From Poriferisodalis sp965116715 (lineage in GTDB: Bacteria > Actinomycetota > Acidimicrobiia > Acidimicrobiales > Poriferisodalaceae), in assembly GCA_965116715.1 (NCBI GenBank), contig OZ220724.1, positions 930,001 through 994,000 of the forward strand: a DNA stretch of 64,000 nucleotides, written 5' to 3'. Within the stretch, counting starts at the first letter, position 1. Each line of letters starts with the position of its first letter. Shown in pieces: positions 43,274 to 52,224 of the stretch. A program made the position numbers and the translations under genes. The notes beneath the pieces are model-generated. The model searched no databases, had not been told where the DNA came from, and saw only the letters and a program-made list of their open reading frames with translations.

Positions 43274-46273
43274 CTACGTGTGCTCGGCGATGATCGCCAG
43301 CGCATCTGTGCCGTAGGAGGCGAGCTTGGCAGGTCCGATGCCCGGCACCGCCAGCAGCTCCGCCTCATTGCGGGGGTGCTGCGTAGCAAGTGCGATCAGC
43401 ACCGCATCAGGGAACACGACGTAGGCGGGCACGCCGTCGGCCTTGCTGCGCTCGCGGCGCCAGGCGCGCAGTGCTTCAAACAGCGCTGCATCACGCGCAT
43501 CGGTCGGCGGCTCGGGCCGTGGCTTGCGTGCCCCAGCTCGTGACGTCGCACCTCCTGTTGCCGAGGAGTCCTCTGTAGGGCCGCCGGGCTCCGAGAAAAG
43601 ACCTGAGGGCTTGCCACGCGCGGACCGGTCCAGAGGCTTCGATTCATCCGGCGCCGTGTACGGCGACGGCGGCGCTCGCTCGGACAGCTCGGCCAGGAAC
43701 GGCGACGGCGGTTCGCCGCAGATCAACGTCACGGACTCGGCGCAACGTGTCAAGGCGACATGGAACACGCGACGCTCTTCCTCGACATCGTGAGACAGGC
43801 GATGGGGCATCAGGCCCGCCGACGCCTCATAGACGATGACATGGGGCCATTCGAGGCCCTTCACCCGGTGCACTGTGGCCAGCCGCACACGATCAGGGCC
43901 AGCGCCGATGCTCACTGCCCCGTCGGGGTCCGATGGGGCGCCTCGGGAATGCTGCAGTCGGCCGGGGCTCTCGTCGCTGCCGAAGCCCACCGAGTCTCGG
44001 CCGTCGCCGGGTCTGGCATCGCCAGCGAGCCGGGCTGCCAGCCATCCGGCGAAACCGGCCGGGTCAGGGTGCAGATGCGCCACCGAGATGAGAGCCCGCA
44101 GATCATCGCCGTGGGCCGAGCGGTCCACCGAACGCCTCGAGGCATCCAAGCGGGTGTCGAGGCTGCTGCCGAGTCCGAGTTCGTCCCGCACCGCCTCCAA
44201 GACCTGCCGAGTCGTGAGCTGCTCGTTGGCTGTGCGCTGGCGCAGCAGGTCCAGATCGGCGACGAACTCCTCGATCTTGGCTGAGGAGCGTTCGTCGTTG
44301 AGACGTCCTGCCAGCGCCCGCAGTTCGCCGAGGCTCCGCTGCTCGCCCATCCACTCGATGACGCGTGGCGAGATTCCCCGCGGCGGGCGCCGTGCTGCGT
44401 CCGACAGCGCACTACTGGGCAACGCATGCCGAGGTGCGGTGGCCAGCTTCAGCCACGCGAGCGCACCCGCCACGCCGGTTCGCTCGAGGAAGCCCTGTCC
44501 GAGGGGAGCCTCTGCCGCCACGCCCATGTCCCCGAGCACGATCTGCGGCACGAGCAGCGTGCTGTTGACCCTGGTCAGCACGGCAATGTCCGAGGGCCGG
44601 GCGCCGACGTCTATCAGATCCGAGACGGCGCTCCGCAGCCCCGCCGCCAGATCTGCCTCCCGTGCAGCGTCGAACGTCTGCGGTGCCTGCTGAGCGCGGA
44701 CATCGGAGTCCCCGGATTCAGGGCGCCCGATCCTGATGACGTTGACCGCCTTGGCGCCGACGCCCGAATCTGCCCCGTTTCGGGCGTCGGCCCCGACCGG
44801 GCTGATCTGCTTGTCGATGCGCAGATGGTTGTGAGACAGCAGGTTGACGGCCGCGCCGACCACGGGAGGCGGGCAGCGGTAGTTGACATGCAGGTGGTGT
44901 CGCTGCGCCCCTGGGAAGTACCGGTCGAAATCGATGAGCCACTGCGGGGATGCGCCCGCGTACCCGTAGATGGTCTGGTCGTCGTCGCCGACACCGAACA
45001 CATCGGCCCGCGGCCCTGCCAGCAGCCGGATCATCAGCAGATGCGCCGGCGTCAGATCTTGGAACTCATCGACGAGCAGCACCCCACAGATGCGGCGGGC
45101 CGCAGCCCGAGCCGCTGGGTCGCGCAGCAGGATGTCGATGGCCCGGATGATCTGCTGATCGAAGTCCACCAGGCCATCGGCCTCAAGATCAGCGACATAG
45201 CGCGGTGCGACCTCCGCGAAGTCGGGCACATCGGGCTGGAAGTCGCGCTCGACGCCGTCCAGATCGCGCAGCCCGAGACGGGTGGCGCTCAGCGCTTCCA
45301 GCCATGGCGCGAGCTGATCGGTCATGGCACGGCGACGCCGCTTGACATAGCCATCCAGGCGCTCGCGGACCCCCATTTCGTCGATGACGTCGACCCGGCC
45401 ATGTCCCAGCGGTCGGGCGAACGGACCTGTGCCGTTGCAGATCGCCAGCGCGAGGCTGTTCAGCGTGCGCACCTGCAGACCCGCCAAGTCGCGCGTGCGC
45501 TCCTCCATCTCGCGGCGGGCCCGGACATTGAAGGCCACCAAGCACACCGCCTCGGCGGCGACTCCCAGATCCCTCACGAGATAGCGCGCCCGCTCGGTGA
45601 GCACCCGGGTCTTGCCCGATCCCGCAGGCGCAACGATGCACGCAGCACCGCCCAGATGACCGACCGCTGCCTGCTGATCAGGCGCGAGGTCGGCGTGCGG
45701 GTTTGCCCTCCGGACGCCTCGCAGTCTGCCAGCCGTGAGGTTGGCTGACGGGATGACCGCCAGCGGCAAGTCGAACGCGTCCAGCGGACCGCCGTCACAC
45801 CACACTGGTCCTGCATCGGTGACCACATCGCCCGCTCCCGGACCACGCCCGACCGGCGAGCCTGAAACCGGGTCGCCAGCACCCCGCTTGCCGACCCGTG
45901 TCGCCCCGAGCCGCAGCGCCGCTTCCACGGGCGCGAACTGCACCCGCTCCGGATCCCGCGTGTCGACGGCGTTGGACGTGAGCAAGTGCAGTAGCACCTC
46001 AGGTCGCAGCGTCAAGCCGGGCGTCAGCTTCCACCACGGTGCCTGCCACACCGGCGACTGGTCGGGCAGTCCACCGTCCAGCTCAATGACCAGCCGGGTG
46101 CGCGTCAGCCATGCATCGCGCAGACTGCGACCGGCATCTGCGCTGAAGTCTCCCGGGCTGACGCGCAGTCGTTCACAGCCGGTCCATGCGCTTGGCACCG
46201 GATCGTCCGGCCCCACCAGCACGCTGCGGCCCAGCTCTGGCGGGCCGGCGAGTGCGTCCGCGCTCGGTCTCAT
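43274..46273 (-). CDS. UvrD/PcrA-type superfamily 1 helicase with HRDC domain
   Basis: A 3'-5' DNA helicase of 999 residues. Motif I is IVAPAGSGKTRVLTERA, motif II is GVLLVDEFQDLTPAHLLM, motif III is FGVGDDDQTIYGYAGA, motif IV is HHLHVNYRCPPP and motif VI is RVFHVALTRCAESVTLIC. A C-terminal HRDC domain (NEAELLAVPGIGPAKLASYG) is present, as in mycobacterial UvrD2. About 195 residues precede motif I, without similarity I recognise. It lies downstream of folE on the same strand. Confidence 0.9.
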   Translation of the reverse strand: MRPSADALAGPPELGRSVLVGPDDPVPSAWTGCERLRVSPGDFSADAGRSLRDAWLTRTRLVIELDGGLPDQSPVWQAPWWKLTPGLTLRPEVLLHLLTSNAVDTRDPERVQFAPVEAALRLGATRVGKRGAGDPVSGSPVGRGPGAGDVVTDAGPVWCDGGPLDAFDLPLAVIPSANLTAGRLRGVRRANPHADLAPDQQAAVGHLGGAACIVAPAGSGKTRVLTERARYLVRDLGVAAEAVCLVAFNVRARREMEERTRDLAGLQVRTLNSLALAICNGTGPFARPLGHGRVDVIDEMGVRERLDGYVKRRRRAMTDQLAPWLEALSATRLGLRDLDGVERDFQPDVPDFAEVAPRYVADLEADGLVDFDQQIIRAIDILLRDPAARAAARRICGVLLVDEFQDLTPAHLLMIRLLAGPRADVFGVGDDDQTIYGYAGASPQWLIDFDRYFPGAQRHHLHVNYRCPPPVVGAAVNLLSHNHLRIDKQISPVGADARNGADSGVGAKAVNVIRIGRPESGDSDVRAQQAPQTFDAAREADLAAGLRSAVSDLIDVGARPSDIAVLTRVNSTLLVPQIVLGDMGVAAEAPLGQGFLERTGVAGALAWLKLATAPRHALPSSALSDAARRPPRGISPRVIEWMGEQRSLGELRALAGRLNDERSSAKIEEFVADLDLLRQRTANEQLTTRQVLEAVRDELGLGSSLDTRLDASRRSVDRSAHGDDLRALISVAHLHPDPAGFAGWLAARLAGDARPGDGRDSVGFGSDESPGRLQHSRGAPSDPDGAVSIGAGPDRVRLATVHRVKGLEWPHVIVYEASAGLMPHRLSHDVEEERRVFHVALTRCAESVTLICGEPPSPFLAELSERAPPSPYTAPDESKPLDRSARGKPSGLFSEPGGPTEDSSATGGATSRAGARKPRPEPPTDARDAALFEALRAWRRERSKADGVPAYVVFPDAVLIALATQHPRNEAELLAVPGIGPAKLASYGTDALAIIAEHT

Positions 46274-46354
46274 GTGCGACGTGTGCTCACGCTGGGCTTG
46301 CGTTGGGCACAGCGCGGTGCCCGCAATCCGGTTTGTGGCTGAGCATGCGGCCCG

Positions 46355-47050
46355 CTAGCGGCCGACGCCGATGAGGTGCATTGCCTCCGCACGGGTAGCG
46401 GTGTTGCGGAACTGGCCGCGCACCGCCGAGGTAATGGTGAGCGACCCGGGCTTCTGCACACCGCGCATCGACATGCACTGGTGCTCGGCCTCGACGACCA
46501 CGAGGGTTCCCCGCGGCTCGAGCACCTCCATCAGCTTGTCGGCTACCTGGGTCGTGAGCCGTTCTTGCACCTGCGGCCGCCGGGCGTAGGCCTCCACCAG
46601 CCGGGCCAGCTTCGACAGCCCGGTGATCATGCCCCGCTCGCCGGGGATGTACGCCACGTGCGCTCGGCCCACGAACGGCATCAGGTGGTGCTCGCACATC
46701 GAATAGAAGGGAATGTCGCGCACCATGACCATCTCGTCATGGCCGGTCTCGAACTGCACCTGCAAGTGATGCTCGGGGTCTTCCTGCAGGCCGGCGAAGA
46801 CTTCGGCGTACATGCGCGCCACACGCTTGGGCGTCTTCTGCAGGCCGTCACGGTCGGGATCCTCGCCGATGGCGACCAGGATCTCCCTGACCGCCTTCTC
46901 AATCCGGTCGGTGTCCACCGGTTCGCTGGTGACAGCACCGTTCGTCTCGGCGAGCGAAGTCTCAGCGGCAGTCTCGGCAATCGACGGCGTCCTGCCAGCG
47001 ACATTCAGCGCCGTATCAGCATCCGTGCCAGAAACTGAGCCCTGCGGCAT
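46355..47050 (-). CDS. folE: GTP cyclohydrolase I
   Basis: The enzyme makes dihydroneopterin triphosphate for folate. The zinc ligands are Cys and His in FYSMCEHHLMPFVGRAHVAY and Cys in EHQCMSMRGVQKPGS. The length of 231 residues includes a variable N-terminus of about 50 residues. No other folate gene is adjacent; folC is at 23-24.6 kb. The first gene downstream is the helicase. Confidence 0.96.
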   Translation of the reverse strand: MPQGSVSGTDADTALNVAGRTPSIAETAAETSLAETNGAVTSEPVDTDRIEKAVREILVAIGEDPDRDGLQKTPKRVARMYAEVFAGLQEDPEHHLQVQFETGHDEMVMVRDIPFYSMCEHHLMPFVGRAHVAYIPGERGMITGLSKLARLVEAYARRPQVQERLTTQVADKLMEVLEPRGTLVVVEAEHQCMSMRGVQKPGSLTITSAVRGQFRNTATRAEAMHLIGVGR

Positions 47051-47133
47051 CCGCTGAACCTACCCGCGTTACCCGGCGACGCCATCGTTCTTTTCGATCG
47101 CAATCGGATACTGCGCAGTCGGGCCACGCGGCG

Positions 47134-47207
47134 CGCCCCCGGCAGGACTCGAACCTGCAACCGGCGGGATAGAAGCCCGCTGCGCTGTCCAGTTGCGCCA
47201 CGGGGGC
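47134..47207 (-). tRNA. tRNA-Arg (anticodon TCT)
   Basis: Acceptor GCCCCCG pairs with CGGGGGC; the anticodon stem GCGGG/CCCGC encloses loop CTTCTAT; the T arm is GCAGGTTCGAGTCCTGC. No CCA is encoded. Minus strand. Confidence 0.95.
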
Positions 47208-47344
47208 TTGAGCCAGGAGGACCCGAAGGCCATCCTGCCACCGAACCGGTGCCGGTCCAAGGGTCCAGCGACACGGTCGCGGTTCCCTCGGTACATTCGG
47301 GAGTCCGGCCCAACCATGGCGCCATCTCTCGGAAGGGACCGAAC

Positions 47345-47818
47345 GTGACTGAGAAGAACTCTGGCTTCCGCTTCGACACCAGCGACCTTCGGTGGATCCA
47401 CTACGAGGGCAGCCCGCGGTTCGACTACCTGATCGACTACGACATCGCCGTGCTCGGCCACGAGCAGGACGCCGGACGGCTGGACCTGATCATTCGCTGG
47501 GCGCCCGATGCCTACTGCCACTTCCATCGCCACGTGGCGACGACCACCTCGCTGGTGCTCGAGGGCGAGCATCACGTCATCGACCTCGATGACGCCGGCA
47601 ACGAACTGCACCACGATGTCCGGCCTGCCGGCATCTACTGCAGCGGCCCGGGCGGTGACGTGCACATGGAGCGCGGCGGCCCCGAGGGCTCACTGGTGCT
47701 GTTCTCCATGCACGAGCCCACGGGGCGCATGTTCGAGGTGCTCGACGCCGACCACACCGTCCTCGCCGAGAACACCATCGAGTCCTTCATCGAGCAGGAC
47801 CGCGAACTCGCCCGCTGA
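47345..47818 (+). CDS. small cupin-like protein
   Basis: A 157-residue protein with a cupin pattern: APDAYCHFHRHVATTTSLVL contains the His-x-His metal ligands, followed by EGEHHVI and later GDVHMERGGPEGSLVLFSMH. The start is GTG 47345 with GGAAGGGACC upstream. The family resembles single-domain cupins of unknown substrate. It stands alone between a tRNA and a convergent Nudix gene. Confidence 0.7.
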   Translation: MTEKNSGFRFDTSDLRWIHYEGSPRFDYLIDYDIAVLGHEQDAGRLDLIIRWAPDAYCHFHRHVATTTSLVLEGEHHVIDLDDAGNELHHDVRPAGIYCSGPGGDVHMERGGPEGSLVLFSMHEPTGRMFEVLDADHTVLAENTIESFIEQDRELAR

Positions 47819-47859
47819 CCGCGAGCGCAACGCAGGCTGTCAGAACCCCCCGAGACGGG

Positions 47860-48798
47860 CTAGCGGGAGGGCCAGCGCAGGATGCCGACCTCGGTGCTGT
47901 CGTCTGACTGCAGGTAGTCAGGATCGGCAGGGAACGCAATGCGGTGCGGTCCCTCGTTGTCGTAGCGGATCCGCACGTGCTCATCGTCGCCAGGCGTGCC
48001 CCTGCGGGCTGCCGCTACAGCGTCAGTCACGGTCCTGAACCTGGAGAGACGCTGCAACATGCCGATGGTCGGCGTCATCATCACCATGTCACCGGTCTCG
48101 TTGCGCCGGATGGCATCCGACGGACGCACCCATTGGTGCTCGACCGCCTCGTCGTGATCGGGTAGCGGCACCTGGCCGTCAGGCATGGCCGTCAGGAAGA
48201 ACCGCGTGTCATAGCGGCGAGGCGAGCCCAGCGGCGTCACCCAGCGGCCGATGAAATAGACGTTGTCACCGTCGAGCAACAGGTCTTCGTTGCGCACTGT
48301 CTCGATGAAGTCCCGATCGCCGGCATTGACCTCGTCGCGGTACTGCGAGAACCGCTCGGCTACGTCGGGCGGCGAGAGATCGATGATGCCCGAGGGCAGG
48401 TCCCGGGGATCGTCCACGCCGACCGGATGGTCGTGATGGGCGAGCAAGATGCCGGCTTCCTCGAACGTCTCCCGCAGCGCCGCAACCCAGAAGGCGATGC
48501 CGCCCCGCTCGATGCCGATCTGAAACGAGGCCTCGTCATCAGTCAGGCCCGACACGGTCTCGTCGGCGGCCTGGGTGGCATCCTCGGGATCGACGGCGCC
48601 GCCGGGATACACCCACATGTCGCCCACGAAGATTGATCGGGAATTGCGCTTCAGCATCAGCACGTGGGGATCGTGCTCATTGGACAGGATCATCACCGTG
48701 GCCGCATCGCGCACGGGCACGGCCTCGGGGTCGTAGTCGCCGCCGCTCCCGGGTGATTTGGCACCCACCGAGGCGCGGCGCTCAGGCTGCTCACTCAT
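47860..48798 (-). CDS. Nudix hydrolase, NUDT19-like
   Basis: A Nudix protein of about 312 residues with a long insert, as in the NUDT19/RP2p group: MWVYPGGAVDPED begins the box and FWVAALRETFEEAGILLAHH completes it. Known members hydrolyse CoA and acyl-CoA derivatives. ATG 48796-48798 is the likely start; TTG 48804 is an alternative. It is 43 bp downstream of the selenoprotein gene on the same strand. Confidence 0.85.
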   Translation of the reverse strand: MSEQPERRASVGAKSPGSGGDYDPEAVPVRDAATVMILSNEHDPHVLMLKRNSRSIFVGDMWVYPGGAVDPEDATQAADETVSGLTDDEASFQIGIERGGIAFWVAALRETFEEAGILLAHHDHPVGVDDPRDLPSGIIDLSPPDVAERFSQYRDEVNAGDRDFIETVRNEDLLLDGDNVYFIGRWVTPLGSPRRYDTRFFLTAMPDGQVPLPDHDEAVEHQWVRPSDAIRRNETGDMVMMTPTIGMLQRLSRFRTVTDAVAAARRGTPGDDEHVRIRYDNEGPHRIAFPADPDYLQSDDSTEVGILRWPSR

Positions 48799-48841
48799 CG
48801 GCAATCCATGCTCAGGCCAGCTCTGCTCAGCTCAGCCCGAC

Positions 48842-49858
48842 TCAGTAGTCGATGCCCGCGCAGACCAGGCACTCCTCGCCGTCGTGGCTCAGCCGGGCCG
48901 CTTCAGCATCGTCATCGGTCTGGTACTGGGGCGTCGGGTGCCGCTCAGTCCGATCGTCCTCGTAGTCGCCGCTGGCTGTGTCCCCCTGCGTGTCCCCGCC
49001 GTCGGGCGTTGCACACTCGGGCAAGTCCTCGGACTTGGTGGACGGTGCAAACACCTTGTCCTTCCAGCGGTCAGTGTCAGACCAGCGGTGGGGCAGGTGC
49101 GCCATGGAACCCGGCACACCCAGGTTCTCGAACGCGGCGAACGTGTCCCGCAAGATCTGCAGATTCAGCTCGGGCTCATGCGGCTTGCCCGACGTGTGGC
49201 CCAGCGGATAGTCCAGATAGACGGATCGAGGCGGCCAGGCCGCCCGGGTGATGTCACGGGCGCTCGACATCGACAGCGTCGGGATGCCCTCGGCCTCGAT
49301 GGCCCTCGCAATCAGACCCCCGGTCTGATGGCAGACCGGTCATACCGGCACCAGCAGCACCACGTCGAGCTCGTCGGCCACGCAGCGCTTGGCCAACTCC
49401 GGGATCAGCTCCTCATGAACCCGTCGGGTGCTGTAGATGCCGCCCATCAGGGTGTACGCATGCGGCCCCAGCTCACCGATCTCGCCGCTGTCGCGCAAGG
49501 TGCGCAGCGCCTCGATGGGGAACACACAGTTGATGTCAGAACGCGCATCAGTCAGGTCGTAGGCGAAGTGCGTGGCCCGCAGATCGGCGGTATCGACGTC
49601 GGTGGGGATCGCCCGGTACGTCGTGTCGTCGCGGTAGTGGAACGCCGTCTGGCCGGTGACGTAGATGCCGCCGGTGGCAATGAGCCCGACGCGGCACTCC
49701 GAGATCGGCTTGGTCAGCGGCGTCCATGGCGGCGGCGTCTCGCTGTGCACCCAGCGGTATTCGCCGTACCCCAGCCCGATGTACTGGGCCGTGATCCTGG
49801 GGATGTAGGTGACAGGCGGCTGTCGGGCCCCGCCGGACTGCATGGTGTGCGCGCTCAC
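48842..49858 (-). CDS. selenoprotein B-family (glycine/sarcosine/betaine reductase type) protein, Sec encoded by in-frame TGA
   Basis: Two same-frame open segments (49858-49343 and 49339-48842) are separated only by TGA 49340-49342. Read through, they give one protein of 338 residues with Sec at 173: DVVLLVPV-U-PVCHQTGG continuing LIARAIEAEGIPTLSM. This is a U-x-x-C redox motif in a Rossmann-like context, as in the GrdB/PrdB-related reductase family. A SECIS-like hairpin follows (49311-49329). The N-terminal part has ITAQYIGLGYGEYRWVHSET and LMGGIYSTRRVHEELIPELA; the C-terminus is acidic and ends CLVCAGIDY. The start is GTG 49856-49858 or ATG 49843. A partner GrdA/GrdC is not in the window, so anaerobic glycine reduction is not implied. 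Confidence 0.85.
49311..49329 (-). promoter_or_regulatory. bacterial SECIS-like hairpin
   Basis: In the mRNA, bases 11-18 after the UGA (AUCAGACC) pair perfectly with bases 22-29 (GGUCUGAU) around a GGG loop at 19-21. Known bacterial SECIS elements have an apical loop about 16-37 nt past the UGA with G at the loop's start; this fits. A competing hairpin (bases 1-8 with 13-20) shares part of the stem. Confidence 0.75.
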
Positions 49859-50010
49859 GCTCCTACGGTACGCCGTTGGGGCCGCGCCCGGCTGAGGACT
49901 GCCGCGGGGGCGGCCGCATTGCCGGTTCGGCCGCCAACCCCGCAGGCGTCAGCTCCACGCCAAATCCGGTAGCGAGCCCGCGGCACCCGTGGCATCCTTG
50001 ACCACCCCAT

Positions 50011-50086
50011 GCGGGTCGTAGCTCAGTTGGTTAGAGCGCCAGTTTGTGGCACTGGAGGCCGGGGGTTCGAATCCCCTCGATCCGCC
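50011..50086 (+). tRNA. tRNA-His (anticodon GTG)
   Basis: Acceptor GCGGGTC pairs with GATCCGC; the discriminator is C, as expected for tRNA-His. The anticodon stem CCAGT/ACTGG encloses TTGTGGC, and the T arm is GGGGGTTCGAATCCCCT. CCA is not encoded. Confidence 0.95.
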
Positions 50087-50144
50087 CGACACCCCTGCCC
50101 GCCGCGTGTGCCGGGAGGGCGTCGTTAGCCTTGCGGGGCACCAT

Positions 50145-50218
50145 GCGCCTCTAGCTCAATTTGGCAGAGCAACGGACTCTTAATCCGCAGGTTCTGGGTT
50201 CAAGTCCCAGGGGGCGTA
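50145..50218 (+). tRNA. tRNA-Lys (anticodon CTT)
   Basis: The anticodon loop is CTCTTAA, and the T arm is CTGGGTTCAAGTCCCAG. The acceptor GCGCCTC/GGGGCGT has a G-U first pair. The encoded ACCA follows (50218-50221), so the CCA end is in the DNA, unlike the other tRNAs in this window. It is 58 bp after tRNA-His. Confidence 0.93.
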
Positions 50219-50304
50219 CCAAACTCCTCCGCTGGCAGGCGCCAGCGGTCGCCGCGGCGACAAGCGGTCGGGAGACAAACGGTCGGGAACGGTGAGGAAC
50301 TCCG

Positions 50305-50850
50305 ATGAGCCATCCGGACGCTGAGGGCGAGCACGGCTTGGTCGAGTTCCTTCCCTCGGCAGACGACCTGGTGGAACGCAATCGGCAAGCTGCCGATGCC
50401 GTCAAGACGCCCGGCATGGCCGCGGCGCCGAGCCGTCACGTCGCCGTCGTCACCTGCATGGATGCCCGCATCGATCCGCTGGCAGAGCTCGGGTTGACGG
50501 TCGGCGAAGCGCACGTCATGCGCAACGCCGGCGGTGTGGTGACTGACGACGTCATCCGCTCGCTGTGCATCTCGCAGCAGCTGCTGGGCACCCGGGAGAT
50601 CCTGGTCATTCATCACTCGAAGTGCGGCATGTGCGGGCTCGACGAGTCGGCGTTCAGCGACGATCTGCGCGAGCGGCTCGGTGCTCGACCCGACTGGCCG
50701 ATCGGCTCGTTCGCCGACCCCGACGACGACGTCCGGTCAGCCATCGCAACGCTGCGAGCCTCGCCGTTCATCGAGCACGACACCGCAGTCCGCGGCTTCA
50801 TCTACGACGTCGACACCGGCCTGCTCAACGAGGTGCCCGAGAGCCGCTGA
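50305..50850 (+). CDS. beta-carbonic anhydrase family protein
   Basis: Zinc-binding residues are in VAVVTCMDARIDP (Cys and Asp-Arg dyad) and ILVIHHSKCGMCG (His, Cys). This short form of 181 residues matches the beta-class group common in actinobacteria. ATG 50305 has GTGAGGAAC upstream. It follows two tRNAs and stands alone. Confidence 0.9.
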   Translation: MSHPDAEGEHGLVEFLPSADDLVERNRQAADAVKTPGMAAAPSRHVAVVTCMDARIDPLAELGLTVGEAHVMRNAGGVVTDDVIRSLCISQQLLGTREILVIHHSKCGMCGLDESAFSDDLRERLGARPDWPIGSFADPDDDVRSAIATLRASPFIEHDTAVRGFIYDVDTGLLNEVPESR

Positions 50851-50930
50851 TGCTGGCCCGTCGGCGCCGGCCTCTCGGCGCCGACCGCTCGGTTACTGCA
50901 GGTGCTGCGGGTCGACTTCCCCCCAGACGA

Positions 50931-51500
50931 TCAGCCAGACGCCGCCTGCGCGGTGGGCCAGCCGGGCACGCCGTCGTCCCGCTCCACACCGGTGCTGTTG
51001 AGCAGGCCGCTCACCATCCGGTAGCAGCCCGAGGCTGCGATGAGGTGCACCATCTCGGCTTCGCTGAAATGCGATACCGCCTCGGCCCAGGTGGCGTCGG
51101 AGACGCAGTCGTCGGAGTACAGGTCGTCCACCACCTGCAGCAGCGCCGCCTCGGCGGCCGTCCAGTTGCCCTCGGCGATGGGCCGGGTTACGAGGTAGAT
51201 CTCCTCGTCGGTCATGACCTCGGCGAGGGCGATCAGCGTGTGCTGGCCGAACTCGTACACCGACTGGCAGTTCCAGCCCGTGCGCAGCACAGCGATCTCG
51301 ACATCGCGACGTGACAGGTCGCCCCTGTACAGGATCGCCATGGCGAATTCGCCGAACGCCTTGGAGATCGGGCGGCTGTGCGCGAGGGTTGCAATGACGT
51401 TGACGGCGTTGGCGAACGAGTTCTCCATGGCCTCGCGGGCCCGCTCGGCAACTTTGGGAATGGGTTCGAGACGGGGCGTAGTCGGTCGTGGCAGGTGCAT
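50931..51500 (-). CDS. carboxymuconolactone decarboxylase-fold protein
   Basis: An AhpD/CMD-type helical protein of about 189 residues: RDVEIAVLRTGWNCQSVYEF followed by GQHTLIALAEVMTDEEI. The usual Cys-x-x-Cys is not present (NCQSVYEFGQH has one Cys), so a peroxidase role is less likely. The start is ATG 51498-51500 (MHLPRPTTPRLEPI). Substrate unknown. Confidence 0.8.
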   Translation of the reverse strand: MHLPRPTTPRLEPIPKVAERAREAMENSFANAVNVIATLAHSRPISKAFGEFAMAILYRGDLSRRDVEIAVLRTGWNCQSVYEFGQHTLIALAEVMTDEEIYLVTRPIAEGNWTAAEAALLQVVDDLYSDDCVSDATWAEAVSHFSEAEMVHLIAASGCYRMVSGLLNSTGVERDDGVPGWPTAQAASG

Positions 51501-51545
51501 CAGCAGGCAGTCCCTTCGTCGGCCCCGCAAATGTAGGCGGATGGC

Positions 51546-51959
51546 TCAGTCGATGGATCCTCGTGGGACTACCCATTCGCACCGCTGGCCGGTCACCGTC
51601 GCGATGACGTCGAAATCGCTGTCGTAGTGCAGCACGGTGAGCTGGGAGATTTCGGCAGCTGCTGCGATCAGCAAGTCAGGGATCGGCCGTCCCCGCAGCC
51701 CGCGCTCTGCAAGAAGTCGCTGCGTCTGACGTGCGCGACGCACATGCTCGGCCGACGTCTCGACGAGGTGCAATTCGGCGAGACCCTTCGCCAAGTCGTC
51801 CCATTCGTCGACATTGCGAGCTGAGAAGCCGATTTCGAGGTCGCTGATGCCGGCGCGTGCTGCGCTCCCTGCCGCGACGAGCTGTTCGGCCGCGGCGCGA
51901 ACAGCATCGTGCGACAGCCTGGTCAACACGCTGGTGTCGAAGAGGTGCGTCAGCGCCAC
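51546..51959 (-). CDS. vapC: VapC-type PIN-domain toxin
   Basis: A PIN RNase with acidic residues in HLFDTSVLTRLSHDA (first Asp), DLEIGFSARN (Glu) and PDLLIAAAAE (Asp). The length is 137 residues. It overlaps the upstream antitoxin by 10 bp. PIN toxins cleave tRNA or rRNA when freed from the antitoxin. Confidence 0.9.
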   Translation of the reverse strand: MALTHLFDTSVLTRLSHDAVRAAAEQLVAAGSAARAGISDLEIGFSARNVDEWDDLAKGLAELHLVETSAEHVRRARQTQRLLAERGLRGRPIPDLLIAAAAEISQLTVLHYDSDFDVIATVTGQRCEWVVPRGSID

Positions 51960-52165
51960 GCGCGCTCACGGTCCTCGAACTCGAACCCTGCCAAAGTGTC
52001 CAGCGCAGCGGCTACCCGCTCGCGCCGAGCGGAGCATGCTGCCCACAGTGCCGAGTTCACCGTGGCCTTGATGGTGTCAGTCCCGAGTTCGGCTCTCGCT
52101 GCCGACAGGGCATCCTCGTCCAAGTCGATCAGGTGCTTTCCCACACGTGAGAGTATATACGCCAC
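51950..52165 (-). CDS. vapB: VapB-type antitoxin
   Basis: A 71-residue protein with the VapB pattern (LIDLDEDALSAARAELGTDT, then IKATVNSALWAACS). The start is GTG 52163-52165. TATATA lies about 8 bases upstream, so the message may be leaderless. Two TATATAC repeats spaced exactly 20 bp (52154-52160, 52174-52180) flank the start and are a likely operator for the VapBC complex. Confidence 0.87.
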   Translation of the reverse strand: MAYILSRVGKHLIDLDEDALSAARAELGTDTIKATVNSALWAACSARRERVAAALDTLAGFEFEDRERAWR

Positions 52166-52224
52166 TAGACAGATATATACAAGAGTTCGGGAATGCGCAG
52201 AGGACGGCTCCCTAGGCTGCGGGC

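Noticed and set aside
49340..49342. The TGA read as a simple nonsense mutation (pseudogene)
   Set aside because: It falls exactly on a redox position before V-C, both halves are otherwise intact, and a SECIS-like stem is at the right distance. It cannot be fully excluded without selB elsewhere.
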